Source of the DNA: Rhodococcus sp. P-2
Lineage (GTDB): Bacteria; Actinomycetota; Actinomycetes; Mycobacteriales; Mycobacteriaceae
Assembly: GCF_016598535.1 (NCBI RefSeq)
Contig: NZ_CP066779.1
Span: 930,001 to 994,000, forward strand
Direction: 5' to 3'
DNA length: 64,000 bases
Shown: in pieces, positions 20,455-28,640 of the stretch
Numbering within the stretch: position 1 is the stretch's first letter
Layout: each line of letters opens with the position of its first letter
Translations under genes and position numbers: made by a program
The notes under the pieces: model-generated
What the model was told of the DNA's origin: nothing
The model's input: the letters and a program-made list of their open reading frames with translations, nothing else
The model's database searches: none

Positions 20455-20760
20455 TCACTGAATGTTCACGTCGACACTGGCCGGAAGGTCGATGCGCATG
20501 AGCGCGTCAACCGTCTTCGGCGTCGGGTCGAGAATGTCGATCAGCCGCTTGTGAGTACGCATCTCGAAGTGCTCGCGCGAGTCCTTGTACTTGTGCGGCG
20601 AGCGGATGACGCAATATACGTTCTTCTCGGTCGGCAACGGCACAGGTCCAACGACGCGGGCACCCGTACGGGTTACCGTCTCGACGATCTTGCGCGCTGA
20701 CGCGTCGATCGCCTCGTGGTCGTAGGCCTTGAGCCTGATGCGGATCTTTTGTCCCGCCAC
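20455..20760 (-). CDS. rpsJ: 30S ribosomal protein S10
   Basis: A 101-residue head protein and first gene of the S10 operon. It also serves as the NusE antitermination factor. The GTG at 20760 gives [20 protein letters not shown], preceded by AAAGGAC. The longer frame to 20877 is not conserved. Its promoter must lie in the 565-base region upstream. Confidence 0.99.
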   Translation of the reverse strand: MAGQKIRIRLKAYDHEAIDASARKIVETVTRTGARVVGPVPLPTEKNVYCVIRSPHKYKDSREHFEMRTHKRLIDILDPTPKTVDALMRIDLPASVDVNIQ

Positions 20761-21325
20761 GCTTAGTGTCCTTTTCTTGCCGCGTTTCGTAGCCCGCCTG
20801 GTCAGGCTCGAGCTACCTCGTCTGCACAGTCCTTGCCTGGACGATGACACGACGAACACTGAAGCGATCGGGACCAAGTCGAAGTTCGGGAGACCGTGTT
20901 AGCGGTAAACCGAGCATCGGATCGAGATCAGGATCTGCTGCCGCTGTTCGTTTGTCATTGTTCTCCGGTACACGCGGTCGGGCGTGTCGCCTTCTCACTC
21001 ATCCTGCGCCGGACAATCTTTCGATCATCTGGCGCGTGATGCGTACCGGACGTGTTCGATGTCGAACACAAAGTAGGTACTGCTTCCGTCCTGCATTACT
21101 TCTCGTCTTGCATGGTCACAGTCGTTGACCCGATTACCCTGACGGGATCTGCGATCGATCGTCTGTGACGTCTTACCCTTACCCGATCACGGCCGCAAAC
21201 GACCGCGTCCCGGACAAGGCAACCCGACCAGTATGCCGTACCTGGCCCGATTCCTCAACTCCCCCGAACCAGCCTTTCCGAGTGAGCTGCGCGACAACAA
21301 CCTTACTCAGAAGTAAGATAGGCAC
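20761..21325. promoter_or_regulatory. Divergent region between rpsJ and the thioesterase gene
   Basis: These 565 bases contain no convincing gene. For the plus-strand gene, a -35 GCGACA (21291-21296) with a 17-base spacer and -10 TAAGAT (21314-21319) lies so close to the ATG that a leaderless message is likely. An inverted repeat TTACT-CAGA-AGTAA (21303-21316) overlaps that -10. A second inverted repeat, GTGTTCGA-TG-TCGAACAC, lies at 21052-21069. I could not pick a convincing rpsJ promoter on the minus strand. Confidence 0.45.
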
Positions 21326-21802
21326 ATGACTACTTCCAGCCCCACCTATCGCGGATGGCAGAAATTGCCGGACAACGCCCTCGGACATGCAGTTTTCTCG
21401 GCGGCGATGTCCATTCGTGTGCCCTACTTTGCCTCCGTCCTCCCCCGGGTGACCAAGCTGGAACCGGGACTGTGCGAGGTCCGCTCCCCCAAATGGTGGG
21501 GCGTCCACAACCATCTCGGCACGTTTCACGCGATCGCAGCATGCAATCTCGCGGAGGTCGCAATGGGCATGCTGAGCGAAGCGACGGTTCCGAACTCGCA
21601 CCGCTGGATCCCCAAGTCGATGAAGGTCGACTACCTCGCCAAGGCCGAGACCGGCCTACGGGCAGTCGCCCGACTCGAGACTGTGCCGGACTTCGCGGCG
21701 ATCGAGCGCGGTACCGAACTGGTCGTTCCCATCTCGATCTTCGACCGAGGCGGCAAGGAAGTAGTCCACGCCGAAATCACCACCTGGGTCTCCCCCAAAT
21801 AG
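21326..21802 (+). CDS. DUF4442 / PaaI-like hotdog-fold thioesterase
   Basis: A 158-residue protein of the hotdog acyl-CoA thioesterase type. The segment GVHNHLGTFHAIAACNLAEV and the closing EVVHAEITTWVSPK are typical of DUF4442 members. It would hydrolyse or bind an acyl-CoA. The substrate is unknown. A -10 element ends six bases before the ATG, suggesting leaderless translation. It lies upstream of the pap genes in the same direction but 220 bases away, so membership in the cluster is uncertain. Confidence 0.8.
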   Translation: MTTSSPTYRGWQKLPDNALGHAVFSAAMSIRVPYFASVLPRVTKLEPGLCEVRSPKWWGVHNHLGTFHAIAACNLAEVAMGMLSEATVPNSHRWIPKSMKVDYLAKAETGLRAVARLETVPDFAAIERGTELVVPISIFDRGGKEVVHAEITTWVSPK

Positions 21803-22021
21803 GCACCCCCGTAGGCGCTCACGAACCCGCCTGCATCGCAAGCTGATTCGCCCGCCGGCAGGTTTCGCAGAATTGGGCACCACCGCAGGTTTCGGCGAAT
21901 GACGATCGTGGAACACCTCCCCGAACGGCGATGGTCGGTCGGGGTTCCGGTGTCCGGAGGTGAGTTGCGTTCCGGGCACCACATTGTCGACCTCGCGTCA
22001 CGCCGAGCACCGGGAGGCCTC

Positions 22022-22423
22022 GTGGAAGAGTTCTTGACCACAACGAGTTCCGAAGCAGGCACGCAGACCTCGTCGTATCCGGACAAGGCCGAGGGATTGG
22101 ACAGCTTCCGGCGCGACCTCGACGCCATCGACGCGCTACTTCTCGAGACGGTGCGGCAGCGGCTGGAACTCTGCCTGCGCATCGGCGAGTGGAAGCGCTC
22201 CCGTGAGGTTCCGATGATGCAACCCGGCCGAGTCCGCCTCGTGCAGGAACGGGCGCGTGAATTCGCTCGTAGCCACGACCTCTCCCCTGACTTCTTCAAC
22301 GCCCTGTACGAGCTGATGATCGCCGAGACCTGTCGACTCGAAGACCTGGTGATCAACGCACCTGTTGAGGAGGAGGACACTGTTCGGGAATCCGTCGGAC
22401 CGAGATCAGGATCATCGACATGA
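22022..22423 (+). CDS. papB: 4-amino-4-deoxychorismate mutase (PapB/CmlD-like, AroQ fold)
   Basis: An AroQ-class mutase expected to turn 4-amino-4-deoxychorismate into 4-amino-4-deoxyprephenate. The helical core runs from FRRDLDAIDALLLETVRQRL to AETCRLEDLVI, with the catalytic-type Arg of VRQR and Lys of EWKRS visible. The GTG at 22022, with GGGAGG four bases before it, gives 133 residues, a normal size. The frame also stays open to an ATG at 21899, an alternative adding 41 residues. The aminodeoxychorismate preference is inferred from the next gene, which it overlaps by four bases. On its own it could be a plain chorismate mutase. Confidence 0.85.
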   Translation: MEEFLTTTSSEAGTQTSSYPDKAEGLDSFRRDLDAIDALLLETVRQRLELCLRIGEWKRSREVPMMQPGRVRLVQERAREFARSHDLSPDFFNALYELMIAETCRLEDLVINAPVEEEDTVRESVGPRSGSST

Positions 22424-24504
22424 GTTCCCGCACCCTTCTGGTGGACAATTACGACTCGTTCACCTACAACCTGTTCACCCTGTTGACCGAGGTCAACGGG
22501 GTTGTTCCCACCGTGGTCCGCAACGACGCGGATTGGGATTCCCTCGATCTGGCGTCGTACGACAACGTGGTCATCTCCCCCGGTCCCGGCCGGCCGGATC
22601 GCGACCGTGATTTCGGAATCAGCCGCCGTTTCATCGAGGAAGCGCCTCTCCCACTTCTCGGTGTCTGTCTCGGCCACCAGGGCCTGTGCGAGTTGTTCGG
22701 CGCGGATGTCGTGGTTGCGCCCGTACCGATGCACGGCCGGATTTCGCTGATCGATCACGACGGCTCGGGCATCTTTGCCGGACTTCCGTCGCCGTTCCGA
22801 GCTGTTCGCTACCACTCGTTGACCGTCGAGAATCTGCCGAATGCCTTCGTTCGTACCGCGTGGACATCCGACGGTCTGCTCATGGGTGTCCGGCACCGGA
22901 CCAAGCCGATGTGGGGCGTGCAGTTCCATCCGGAGTCGATCAGTACGGAGTTCGGCATCGATTTGCTCGAGAACTTCCGTGATCTGTCTGTCGGACGAAC
23001 TCTGGATTCGGTGATCCGACCCGAACCGGCTCCGCAAACACCCGACCTGCGACCGGCGATCAACTACGACGTCGACGACGTGACTCTCGATTTTGCGGTG
23101 GATCCGTCGGCGGCCTTTGCAGCACTCTTCGCCGACGGCCCGAACGCGTTCTGGCTGGACCGCGCGGCAACTGCAGAGCCGAGCGCACGCTTTTCGATTC
23201 TCGGCGATTCGTCGGGGCCGCTGGCCGAGTTCATCACGTACGACGTGCAGGCCGAGGTACTGACCGTCAGTCGAAAAAGCTTGTCCGACGAGCACATTCG
23301 AGTTCCGTTCTTCGATTACCTGGACGGGCAACTCGCGACGCGCTTCGTGCCCTCGCATCCGGAACTCGATTTCAACCTCGGCTACGTGGGCTACCTCGGC
23401 TACGAACTGAAGGCGCAGACCGGGGGAAGGGCAGTCCATCCGGCGCCCACTCCTGATGCCGCCCTGGTGTTTGCCGATCGCGCCGTCGTCATCGATCACA
23501 CCGCCGGCCGCACTCACGTTCTGAGGTTGCGCGAGAAAGTCCGCGACGCCGGCCACGACGATTGGCTCGAATCGACCGTCGACGCCCTGGCGCGACTCGG
23601 CGCGGACCTTCCGGAACGCACCCCCGTTCCATTGATCAGCGACACCGTCTGGACGCAGGCTCGCCTGCGGCATGATCGCGATCAGTACCTGTCGTTGATC
23701 GGAACGGCCCTCTCGGAGATCCGGGCAGGTGAGTCCTACGAGGTATGTCTGACCAACATGGCGAGCGTCGACGAGACGATCGACGCACGGCGGGCGTTCG
23801 AGTATCTACGCTCGATCAATCCGACGCCGTACAGCGCACTGCTCGACTTCACCGGCATCTCGGTGGTCTCGGCCTCGCCTGAGCGGTTCCTTCGCGTCGA
23901 CTCGGACGGCAACGTCGAGTCCAAGCCGATCAAAGGGACCCGCCCGCGCGGCGTCACGCGAGCGCGTGATGCTGCCCTGAGGCAGGACCTGCTCGACAGC
24001 GAGAAGGACCGCGCCGAGAACCTGATGATCGTGGACCTCACTCGCAACGACCTCACCAAGGTCTGCGTTCCGGGAAGTGTCCACGTTCCGAGGCTGTTCG
24101 CGATCGAGTCGTACTCGTCCGTTCACCAAATGGTGTCGACTGTGCGTGGACATCTGAGTCCAGGATCGTCGGCGGTGGACTGTGTCCGTGCCGCGTTCCC
24201 CGGTGGATCGATGACAGGCGCCCCGAAGGTACGGACGATGGAGATCATCGACCGCCTCGAATCCGGCCCACGTGGGGTCTACTCGGGATCGATCGGGTAC
24301 TTCGCCCTCGGTGGCGCCGCGGACCTCTCGATCGTAATTCGGTCGCTCGTCTGCACCGAGAGCGGCGTGACCTTCGGAATCGGCGGTGCCATCACAGCGT
24401 TGTCCGATCCGGAAGAAGAATTCGACGAGACCACGGTCAAGGCGTCCACGCTGCTCCGTGCGCTCGACGCGGTGTCCTCGCGGGTCCTCGAGTACGGCGG
24501 GTAG
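22420..24504 (+). CDS. papA: Fused 4-amino-4-deoxychorismate synthase (PabA-PabB fusion, PapA/CmlB-like)
   Basis: A 694-residue fusion that makes 4-amino-4-deoxychorismate from chorismate and glutamine. Residues 1-190 are the glutamine amidotransferase with the Cys83-His170-Glu172 triad (GVCLGHQG, FHPES). Residues 215-694 are the chorismate-aminating domain. PIKGT (503-507) carries the lysine nucleophile that marks PabB rather than anthranilate synthase. DRAENLMIVDLTRNDL and PGGSMTGAPK are also intact. Such fusions serve folate or secondary metabolism. Coupling to a mutase and a prephenate-dehydrogenase-like gene points to p-aminophenylalanine, as in pristinamycin and chloramphenicol pathways. 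Confidence 0.95.
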   Translation: MSSRTLLVDNYDSFTYNLFTLLTEVNGVVPTVVRNDADWDSLDLASYDNVVISPGPGRPDRDRDFGISRRFIEEAPLPLLGVCLGHQGLCELFGADVVVAPVPMHGRISLIDHDGSGIFAGLPSPFRAVRYHSLTVENLPNAFVRTAWTSDGLLMGVRHRTKPMWGVQFHPESISTEFGIDLLENFRDLSVGRTLDSVIRPEPAPQTPDLRPAINYDVDDVTLDFAVDPSAAFAALFADGPNAFWLDRAATAEPSARFSILGDSSGPLAEFITYDVQAEVLTVSRKSLSDEHIRVPFFDYLDGQLATRFVPSHPELDFNLGYVGYLGYELKAQTGGRAVHPAPTPDAALVFADRAVVIDHTAGRTHVLRLREKVRDAGHDDWLESTVDALARLGADLPERTPVPLISDTVWTQARLRHDRDQYLSLIGTALSEIRAGESYEVCLTNMASVDETIDARRAFEYLRSINPTPYSALLDFTGISVVSASPERFLRVDSDGNVESKPIKGTRPRGVTRARDAALRQDLLDSEKDRAENLMIVDLTRNDLTKVCVPGSVHVPRLFAIESYSSVHQMVSTVRGHLSPGSSAVDCVRAAFPGGSMTGAPKVRTMEIIDRLESGPRGVYSGSIGYFALGGAADLSIVIRSLVCTESGVTFGIGGAITALSDPEEEFDETTVKASTLLRALDAVSSRVLEYGG

Positions 24505-24512
24505 ATCCAGCC

Positions 24513-25412
24513 ATGACGGCGGCATCGGGCACAGCGACGGTTGTCGGCGGGCTGGGTGCCGTCGGATCCATGTTCGTCGAACTGCTTCGTGCCGAGGGGT
24601 GGACGGTCACCGTCGTCGACCCAGCGGGCAGCGATCCTGACGGAGACGTAGTCGTCGGAGACATCACGAAACCCAGTGACCGGGTCCTCGCGCACGTGGA
24701 GTCCTCGAGCATCATCGTGCTCGCGGTTCCCGAACAGGTCGCTCTGGCCGCACTACCGACGCTTCGAACATCCGGCGCTCTCGTTGTGGACACTCTCTCG
24801 GTCAAATCGCGGATGGACGCAGCAATCGCCGACGCGGGCCGAGTACGGGAGTTCCTCGGACTCAACCCCATGTTCCGTCCGTCGCTCGGCCCGCGCGGTC
24901 GGGCCGTCATCGCCGTGCCGTACGTCGACGGTCCGCAGTCTCAGAGCTTTCTCGACGTCGTGCGCTCGTGGGGAGCCTCAGTCTCGGTGATGGATGCCGA
25001 TCGTCACGACCGACTCGCTGCTGCTTCCCAGGTTCTGACCCACGCGTCGGTTCTGGCATTCGGCGTTGCCCTGGCCGAACTCGGAGTTTCCGCGGACGAT
25101 CTCCTCGCGGTCGCCCCTCCCCCGCATCGGACCTTGCTCGCGCTCCTGGCGCGTGTAGCCGGCGGCGAACCGGAGGTGTACTGGGACGTACAAGCGGGCA
25201 ATCCGTATGCAGGTGCGACACGAAAAGCACTGTTCGATGCCACCTCACAGGTGGACGCGGCGGCCGAAACCCTCGCGGACTTCACGACGCTGATGAAAAC
25301 CGCCGAGGCAGCGCTCGACGACCGCTCAGGCCAACTGAACGCGGAGTGCCAGAGCTTGTTCGATCGCATTGCCGAAGGGCACAGAGACATCGCCGAAGGG
25401 CACAGAGAGTAG
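24513..25412 (+). CDS. papC: 4-amino-4-deoxyprephenate dehydrogenase (PapC/CmlC-like)
   Basis: A 299-residue protein of the prephenate dehydrogenase family expected to oxidatively decarboxylate aminodeoxyprephenate to 4-aminophenylpyruvate. The Rossmann nucleotide loop is VVGGLGAVGS (residues 10-19). The helical C-terminal domain contains AASQVLTHASVLAFGVAL. It begins eight bases after papA. The C-terminus repeats IAEGHR twice through a 21-bp tandem duplication. No aminotransferase for the next step is in the window, so a housekeeping enzyme may supply it. Confidence 0.88.
   Translation: MTAASGTATVVGGLGAVGSMFVELLRAEGWTVTVVDPAGSDPDGDVVVGDITKPSDRVLAHVESSSIIVLAVPEQVALAALPTLRTSGALVVDTLSVKSRMDAAIADAGRVREFLGLNPMFRPSLGPRGRAVIAVPYVDGPQSQSFLDVVRSWGASVSVMDADRHDRLAAASQVLTHASVLAFGVALAELGVSADDLLAVAPPPHRTLLALLARVAGGEPEVYWDVQAGNPYAGATRKALFDATSQVDAAAETLADFTTLMKTAEAALDDRSGQLNAECQSLFDRIAEGHRDIAEGHRE
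25368..25409 (+). repeat. 21-bp tandem duplication at the papC 3' end
   Basis: Two near-identical 21-base units (sharing GCCGAAGGGCACAGAGA at 25371-25387 and 25392-25408) encode IAEGHRD-IAEGHRE just before the stop. The frame is kept, so it simply lengthens the C-terminus by seven residues. Confidence 0.85.
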
Positions 25413-25418
25413 GGCACG

Positions 25419-26363
25419 ATGAGACCTGGAGTCATTCCGCCCAGCCTCCCGGAATTCGACGCTTCCGATCCGGTTGAGAGTGCAATCGTCAGTCGGCTTG
25501 CGAGCAACTGGGCACGCCGGGCAACCGTGAAGAAAGCGGAGCCGGAACTGGACGATCTCTTCGATTCGTCGCTGTCCGACTACCCCGAAGCATTGCTCCC
25601 GTTCGCAGAGCATCCAACCTACCTGGCATTGAGTCCCGAGCAGAAGCAACGCCTGCAGGCCTGGGCATGGATTGCGTTCAACAAGAACGTTATGGACATC
25701 GAGAAGTACGTCGTCAATCCCGGATTCGACGTTCTCGCCGAAGACCGACTCGGCGTCGGTCTCGGAGATTGGGCTGCAGTGGCCGTCAATCAGGCGATGG
25801 TCGACGAGCAATATCACACGCTCATGCACTTCAATGCCAGTTCAGCGACCCGTCGAGGCAGGGGCTGGGGGCTGCCGACCAAGGCATTGCCCGACGTCCT
25901 GACGGTCCGCACGCGGGCGCAAGCCCTCGACGCAGCCGGTGATCCGCGCAAGATCGCGCTGACACAGTTGGCGTTCATGACCGTCGCCGAGGTGTCGATC
26001 ACCGCATACCTCGACCTGATCTCCGACGACCCGGGCGTTCAGTCGATCAACCGCGCGACGATCCGGTTGCACGCTCGCGACGAGTACTGCCATGCCTCGA
26101 TTGCCGGGGAACTGGCGGTGCTGGTCTGGGATTCCCTGGATCGTGGAGATCGCAGCTATCTGTTGGAAGGCTTCGAGGGCGCCATGCGCGCTTTCAGCGG
26201 GACCGACTTCGGCGCGTGGCGAGCAATCATGGAGATCGAAGCCATACCCGGCGGACAGAAGATGCTCGACGACGTCGAATCGGGACGGCGCAACGAGCAG
26301 TTCGTGCAGGACTACAGCGGTATCGAGAGGTTGTACAAGACCTTGAATCTGGACAGGATGTAG
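25419..26363 (+). CDS. AurF/CmlI-like di-iron arylamine N-oxygenase
   Basis: A 314-residue non-haem di-iron enzyme expected to oxidise an arylamine to the hydroxylamine and nitro compound. All seven metal ligands of the AurF pattern line up with the right spacing: Glu95, Glu130, His133 (DEQYH), Glu191 (TVAEVS), His218, Glu222 and His225 (HARDEYCH). It starts six bases after papC in one transcription unit with the p-aminophenylalanine genes. The natural substrate is therefore probably p-aminophenylalanine, free or in the peptide, giving a p-nitrophenyl group. Whether oxidation goes fully to nitro cannot be told. Confidence 0.92.
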   Translation: MRPGVIPPSLPEFDASDPVESAIVSRLASNWARRATVKKAEPELDDLFDSSLSDYPEALLPFAEHPTYLALSPEQKQRLQAWAWIAFNKNVMDIEKYVVNPGFDVLAEDRLGVGLGDWAAVAVNQAMVDEQYHTLMHFNASSATRRGRGWGLPTKALPDVLTVRTRAQALDAAGDPRKIALTQLAFMTVAEVSITAYLDLISDDPGVQSINRATIRLHARDEYCHASIAGELAVLVWDSLDRGDRSYLLEGFEGAMRAFSGTDFGAWRAIMEIEAIPGGQKMLDDVESGRRNEQFVQDYSGIERLYKTLNLDRM

Positions 26364-26370
26364 CCGACTC

Positions 26371-27225
26371 TCACGAATCCACGGGCATAGTGCGGGCTCC
26401 GGAACCCGACAGCAGTTTCCGCCATGACAGCCGATCGGTTTGCCGGTCGTACATTCGGTACGCCGGCCACAACAGAGCATGCAGAATTGACGTCTTGAGA
26501 ATCATCAAACGAAGTCGTGTAGTCATAGCCTGGTGATACTCGAGCGTTGTCACCGATGCCTTGTTGTATGACAGAAACTCGATGGGTCCAGTCTCTCCCC
26601 TTCGACCGGAGATTTCGCTCCGCATGTCCAGGTCAGTGCCGAACTGCATCCCTGCCTTCACCAGGCACAGCGACAGATCCACGTCTTCGTGAATGTCGGT
26701 GCGATCACTGACCTTGTCGCGGATCGAGCGCCACGACGTCGCCCGAATCGCCATATTCGAACCAGTCAGTGCGTGCGCCGGTTTGATTCCGTGGAAATCG
26801 CCACGGGCCTCGGCTTTGTTCACCGCTGCTCGTTGAAGACCCGAAAACGGTGACTCGTAAAACAACGAGAAACCGGTGACGGCATCAAGATCATGAGAAG
26901 CGAAGGAACTTCGAACCGCTCGCGCCCACCCTGGTGCGACACGCGAATCCGCATCGACCCTTCCGATGAATTCACCCACTGCGATGTCGAACCCGGCATT
27001 ACGTGCATGAACAACGCCTTGACGCGGTTCTACAAGATATCGAATTCGAGAATCCCGCTGCTCGAAAGAACGCGCGATTTCAGGGGTGCGGTCGGTGGAA
27101 TTGTTGTCGACAACAATTATCTCGAGGATTTCGTCCCCTTGACGAGCGAGGGACTCCAAACACCCGGCGATGTAGTCCTCCTCGTTGTACACGGGAACCA
27201 CCACTGACAACGTGCCGATATCCAT
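26371..27225 (-). CDS. Family 2 glycosyltransferase
   Basis: A 284-residue GT-A fold enzyme that would transfer a sugar from a nucleotide donor. VVVPVYNEEDYI opens the domain. VVDNNSTDRT and the metal-binding DAD at residues 91-93 (GRVDADSRVAPGW) are intact. EDVDLSLCLVKAG supplies the acidic base region. The last 60 residues include a hydrophobic stretch (ILHALLWPAYRMY) that may attach it to the membrane. It converges on the N-oxygenase gene with a seven-base gap. It could glycosylate the peptide or belong to envelope metabolism. Confidence 0.88.
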   Translation of the reverse strand: MDIGTLSVVVPVYNEEDYIAGCLESLARQGDEILEIIVVDNNSTDRTPEIARSFEQRDSRIRYLVEPRQGVVHARNAGFDIAVGEFIGRVDADSRVAPGWARAVRSSFASHDLDAVTGFSLFYESPFSGLQRAAVNKAEARGDFHGIKPAHALTGSNMAIRATSWRSIRDKVSDRTDIHEDVDLSLCLVKAGMQFGTDLDMRSEISGRRGETGPIEFLSYNKASVTTLEYHQAMTTRLRLMILKTSILHALLWPAYRMYDRQTDRLSWRKLLSGSGARTMPVDS

Positions 27226-27659
27226 GAGCAGTAGGTTACCTCGCCAGAGGGAGTCGACTTGATGATCGAGTCAGGGGTACCCGTCGATCGAGTACGAACT
27301 CGTAGTACTCGACGAGCACTCAGCACGCGCGAACACGGTTCACACCTGTCGGCGACCCGAAATCAGGCCCGGTATCGGACACTGTGCGATATCGCACAGT
27401 CCAGTCGGTCGGCCTGACCGCGGCTTATCGCCAAGCTGCACATTTGTATCGATCCCCACCGCGCGAAGGCTGGAACGAGGTTGTCCCTCCGGTAACATCC
27501 ACTGTGCATACGGAGATAGACGTACAAGGTTCCCGCAACCACTGGGGTCCTTACCAGTGACTCCGGCTCGGGCTACGACTTGCTCGAGAAAGGACACGGC
27601 CGAGAAGCCGTGTCCAAGCACTGCTCGGCCCGAACACCCATGTAGACAGCGGAGAATTG
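27226..27659. promoter_or_regulatory. Divergent control region of the glycosyltransferase and exporter genes
   Basis: A 434-base gap without a convincing gene. It holds a perfect 20-base palindrome (27381-27400), an inverted repeat TCGAGTAC/GTACTCGA with a nine-base spacer (27288-27312), and a 9-bp hairpin GGACACGGC/GCCGTGTCC (27592-27615) in the probable leader of the ATPase gene. The set suggests control by one or more dimeric regulators, but no regulator gene lies beside it. Confidence 0.5.
27381..27400. promoter_or_regulatory. Perfect 20-bp palindromic operator candidate
   Basis: ACTGTGCGATATCGCACAGT is self-complementary over all 20 bases, the size and symmetry of a TetR- or GntR-type site. 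It sits midway between the divergent glycosyltransferase and ABC exporter genes. Confidence 0.55.
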
Positions 27660-28640
27660 ATGCCCTTATCGACGGACGCGGCGGTAGTCGTGGAGGACGT
27701 TCACAAGTCCTTCAAGGATGTGCACGCATTGCGTGGCATCAACTTCCAAGCTCCCAAGGGCACAGTACTCGGCATCCTTGGACCCAACGGCGCAGGTAAG
27801 ACCACCACCGTCAAGGTTCTGTCCACGTTGATTCGGCCTGACCGCGGCGTCGCAATGGTTGCCGGATACGACGTCGCTCGAAACCCAGCCGACGTTCGTC
27901 GTTCGATCATGATGACTGGCCAATTCGCCGCACTCGACGACGCACTCACCGGACGCGAGAACATCGAACTGTTCGCCCGCCTGATGGGCCTCGATCGTGC
28001 ATCCGCCAGGCAACGAGCCGTGGATCTTCTCGAAGAATTCGATCTCGTGGAAGCTGGTGGTCGAGTTGTTGCAGGATACTCCGGCGGCATGCGACGACGC
28101 ATCGACATTGCGTGCGGATTGGTGGTGAGGCCAGAAGTCGTATTTCTCGACGAGCCGACGACTGGACTGGACCCTCGCAGCCGCCAGAGCGTGTGGAACC
28201 TCGTGCAGACTTTGAAGGAGCAAGGCATCACGGTTCTGCTGACCACTCAGTACCTCGAGGAAGCTGACCTCCTCAGCGACAACATCATTGTCATCGACAA
28301 AGGATCTGTCATCGCGGAGGGGACGGCCAACGAATTGAAGGCACGAACCGGCGCGAGCTTCTGCGAAATCGTTCCCGCCGAGACAAGCTTGCTGGGACCA
28401 GCAGCCAACGCGTTGGGTAATTTGGTTCCGCCGGACTTCCGCTTCGATCTCGCAGTAGAGAACGGCCGAATTGCAATTCCCGCACCCCGTGGTTCTGCAA
28501 CCCTTGCAGAAGCCCTGCGGCGTCTCGATCACGCACGGATTCCACTCGCGGACATCGCCCTGCGCAGGCCTTCACTTGACGACGTGTTCCTGTCGTTGAC
28601 GGGGCAGTCACGTCCGAGCGAAACAAGCGATGCGACGTGA
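27660..28640 (+). CDS. drrA: DrrA-type ABC exporter ATP-binding protein
   Basis: A 326-residue ATPase of the daunorubicin-resistance (DrrA) class that powers drug or secondary-metabolite export. Walker A GPNGAGKTT is at residues 41-49, the Q-loop Gln at 88, the signature SGGM at 141-144 and Walker B VFLDEP at 161-166. The C-terminal extension of about 100 residues is typical of DrrA. The ATG at 27660, five bases after GGAG, is preferred over the adjacent TTG at 27657. It overlaps the first permease by four bases and probably gives producer immunity. Confidence 0.95.
   Translation: MPLSTDAAVVVEDVHKSFKDVHALRGINFQAPKGTVLGILGPNGAGKTTTVKVLSTLIRPDRGVAMVAGYDVARNPADVRRSIMMTGQFAALDDALTGRENIELFARLMGLDRASARQRAVDLLEEFDLVEAGGRVVAGYSGGMRRRIDIACGLVVRPEVVFLDEPTTGLDPRSRQSVWNLVQTLKEQGITVLLTTQYLEEADLLSDNIIVIDKGSVIAEGTANELKARTGASFCEIVPAETSLLGPAANALGNLVPPDFRFDLAVENGRIAIPAPRGSATLAEALRRLDHARIPLADIALRRPSLDDVFLSLTGQSRPSETSDAT

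Noticed and set aside
21052-21069. Possible LexA/SOS box
   Set aside because: The actinobacterial SOS box has TCGAAC on the left and GTTCGA on the right. Here the half-sites are in the opposite order with a two-base spacer.
21819-22043. Minus-strand frame ending with a Cys-rich segment (ETCGGAQFCETCRRA)
   Set aside because: The paired ETC segments come from a short direct repeat (GCAGGTTTCG at 21858 and 21885). The frame overlaps papB and has no clear start. A real small zinc-ribbon protein cannot be excluded.
21631-23673. Minus-strand frame of 680 codons opposite papB and papA
   Set aside because: The plus strand carries intact catalytic motifs for both enzymes. The antisense translation is Arg/Ser-rich with no domain.
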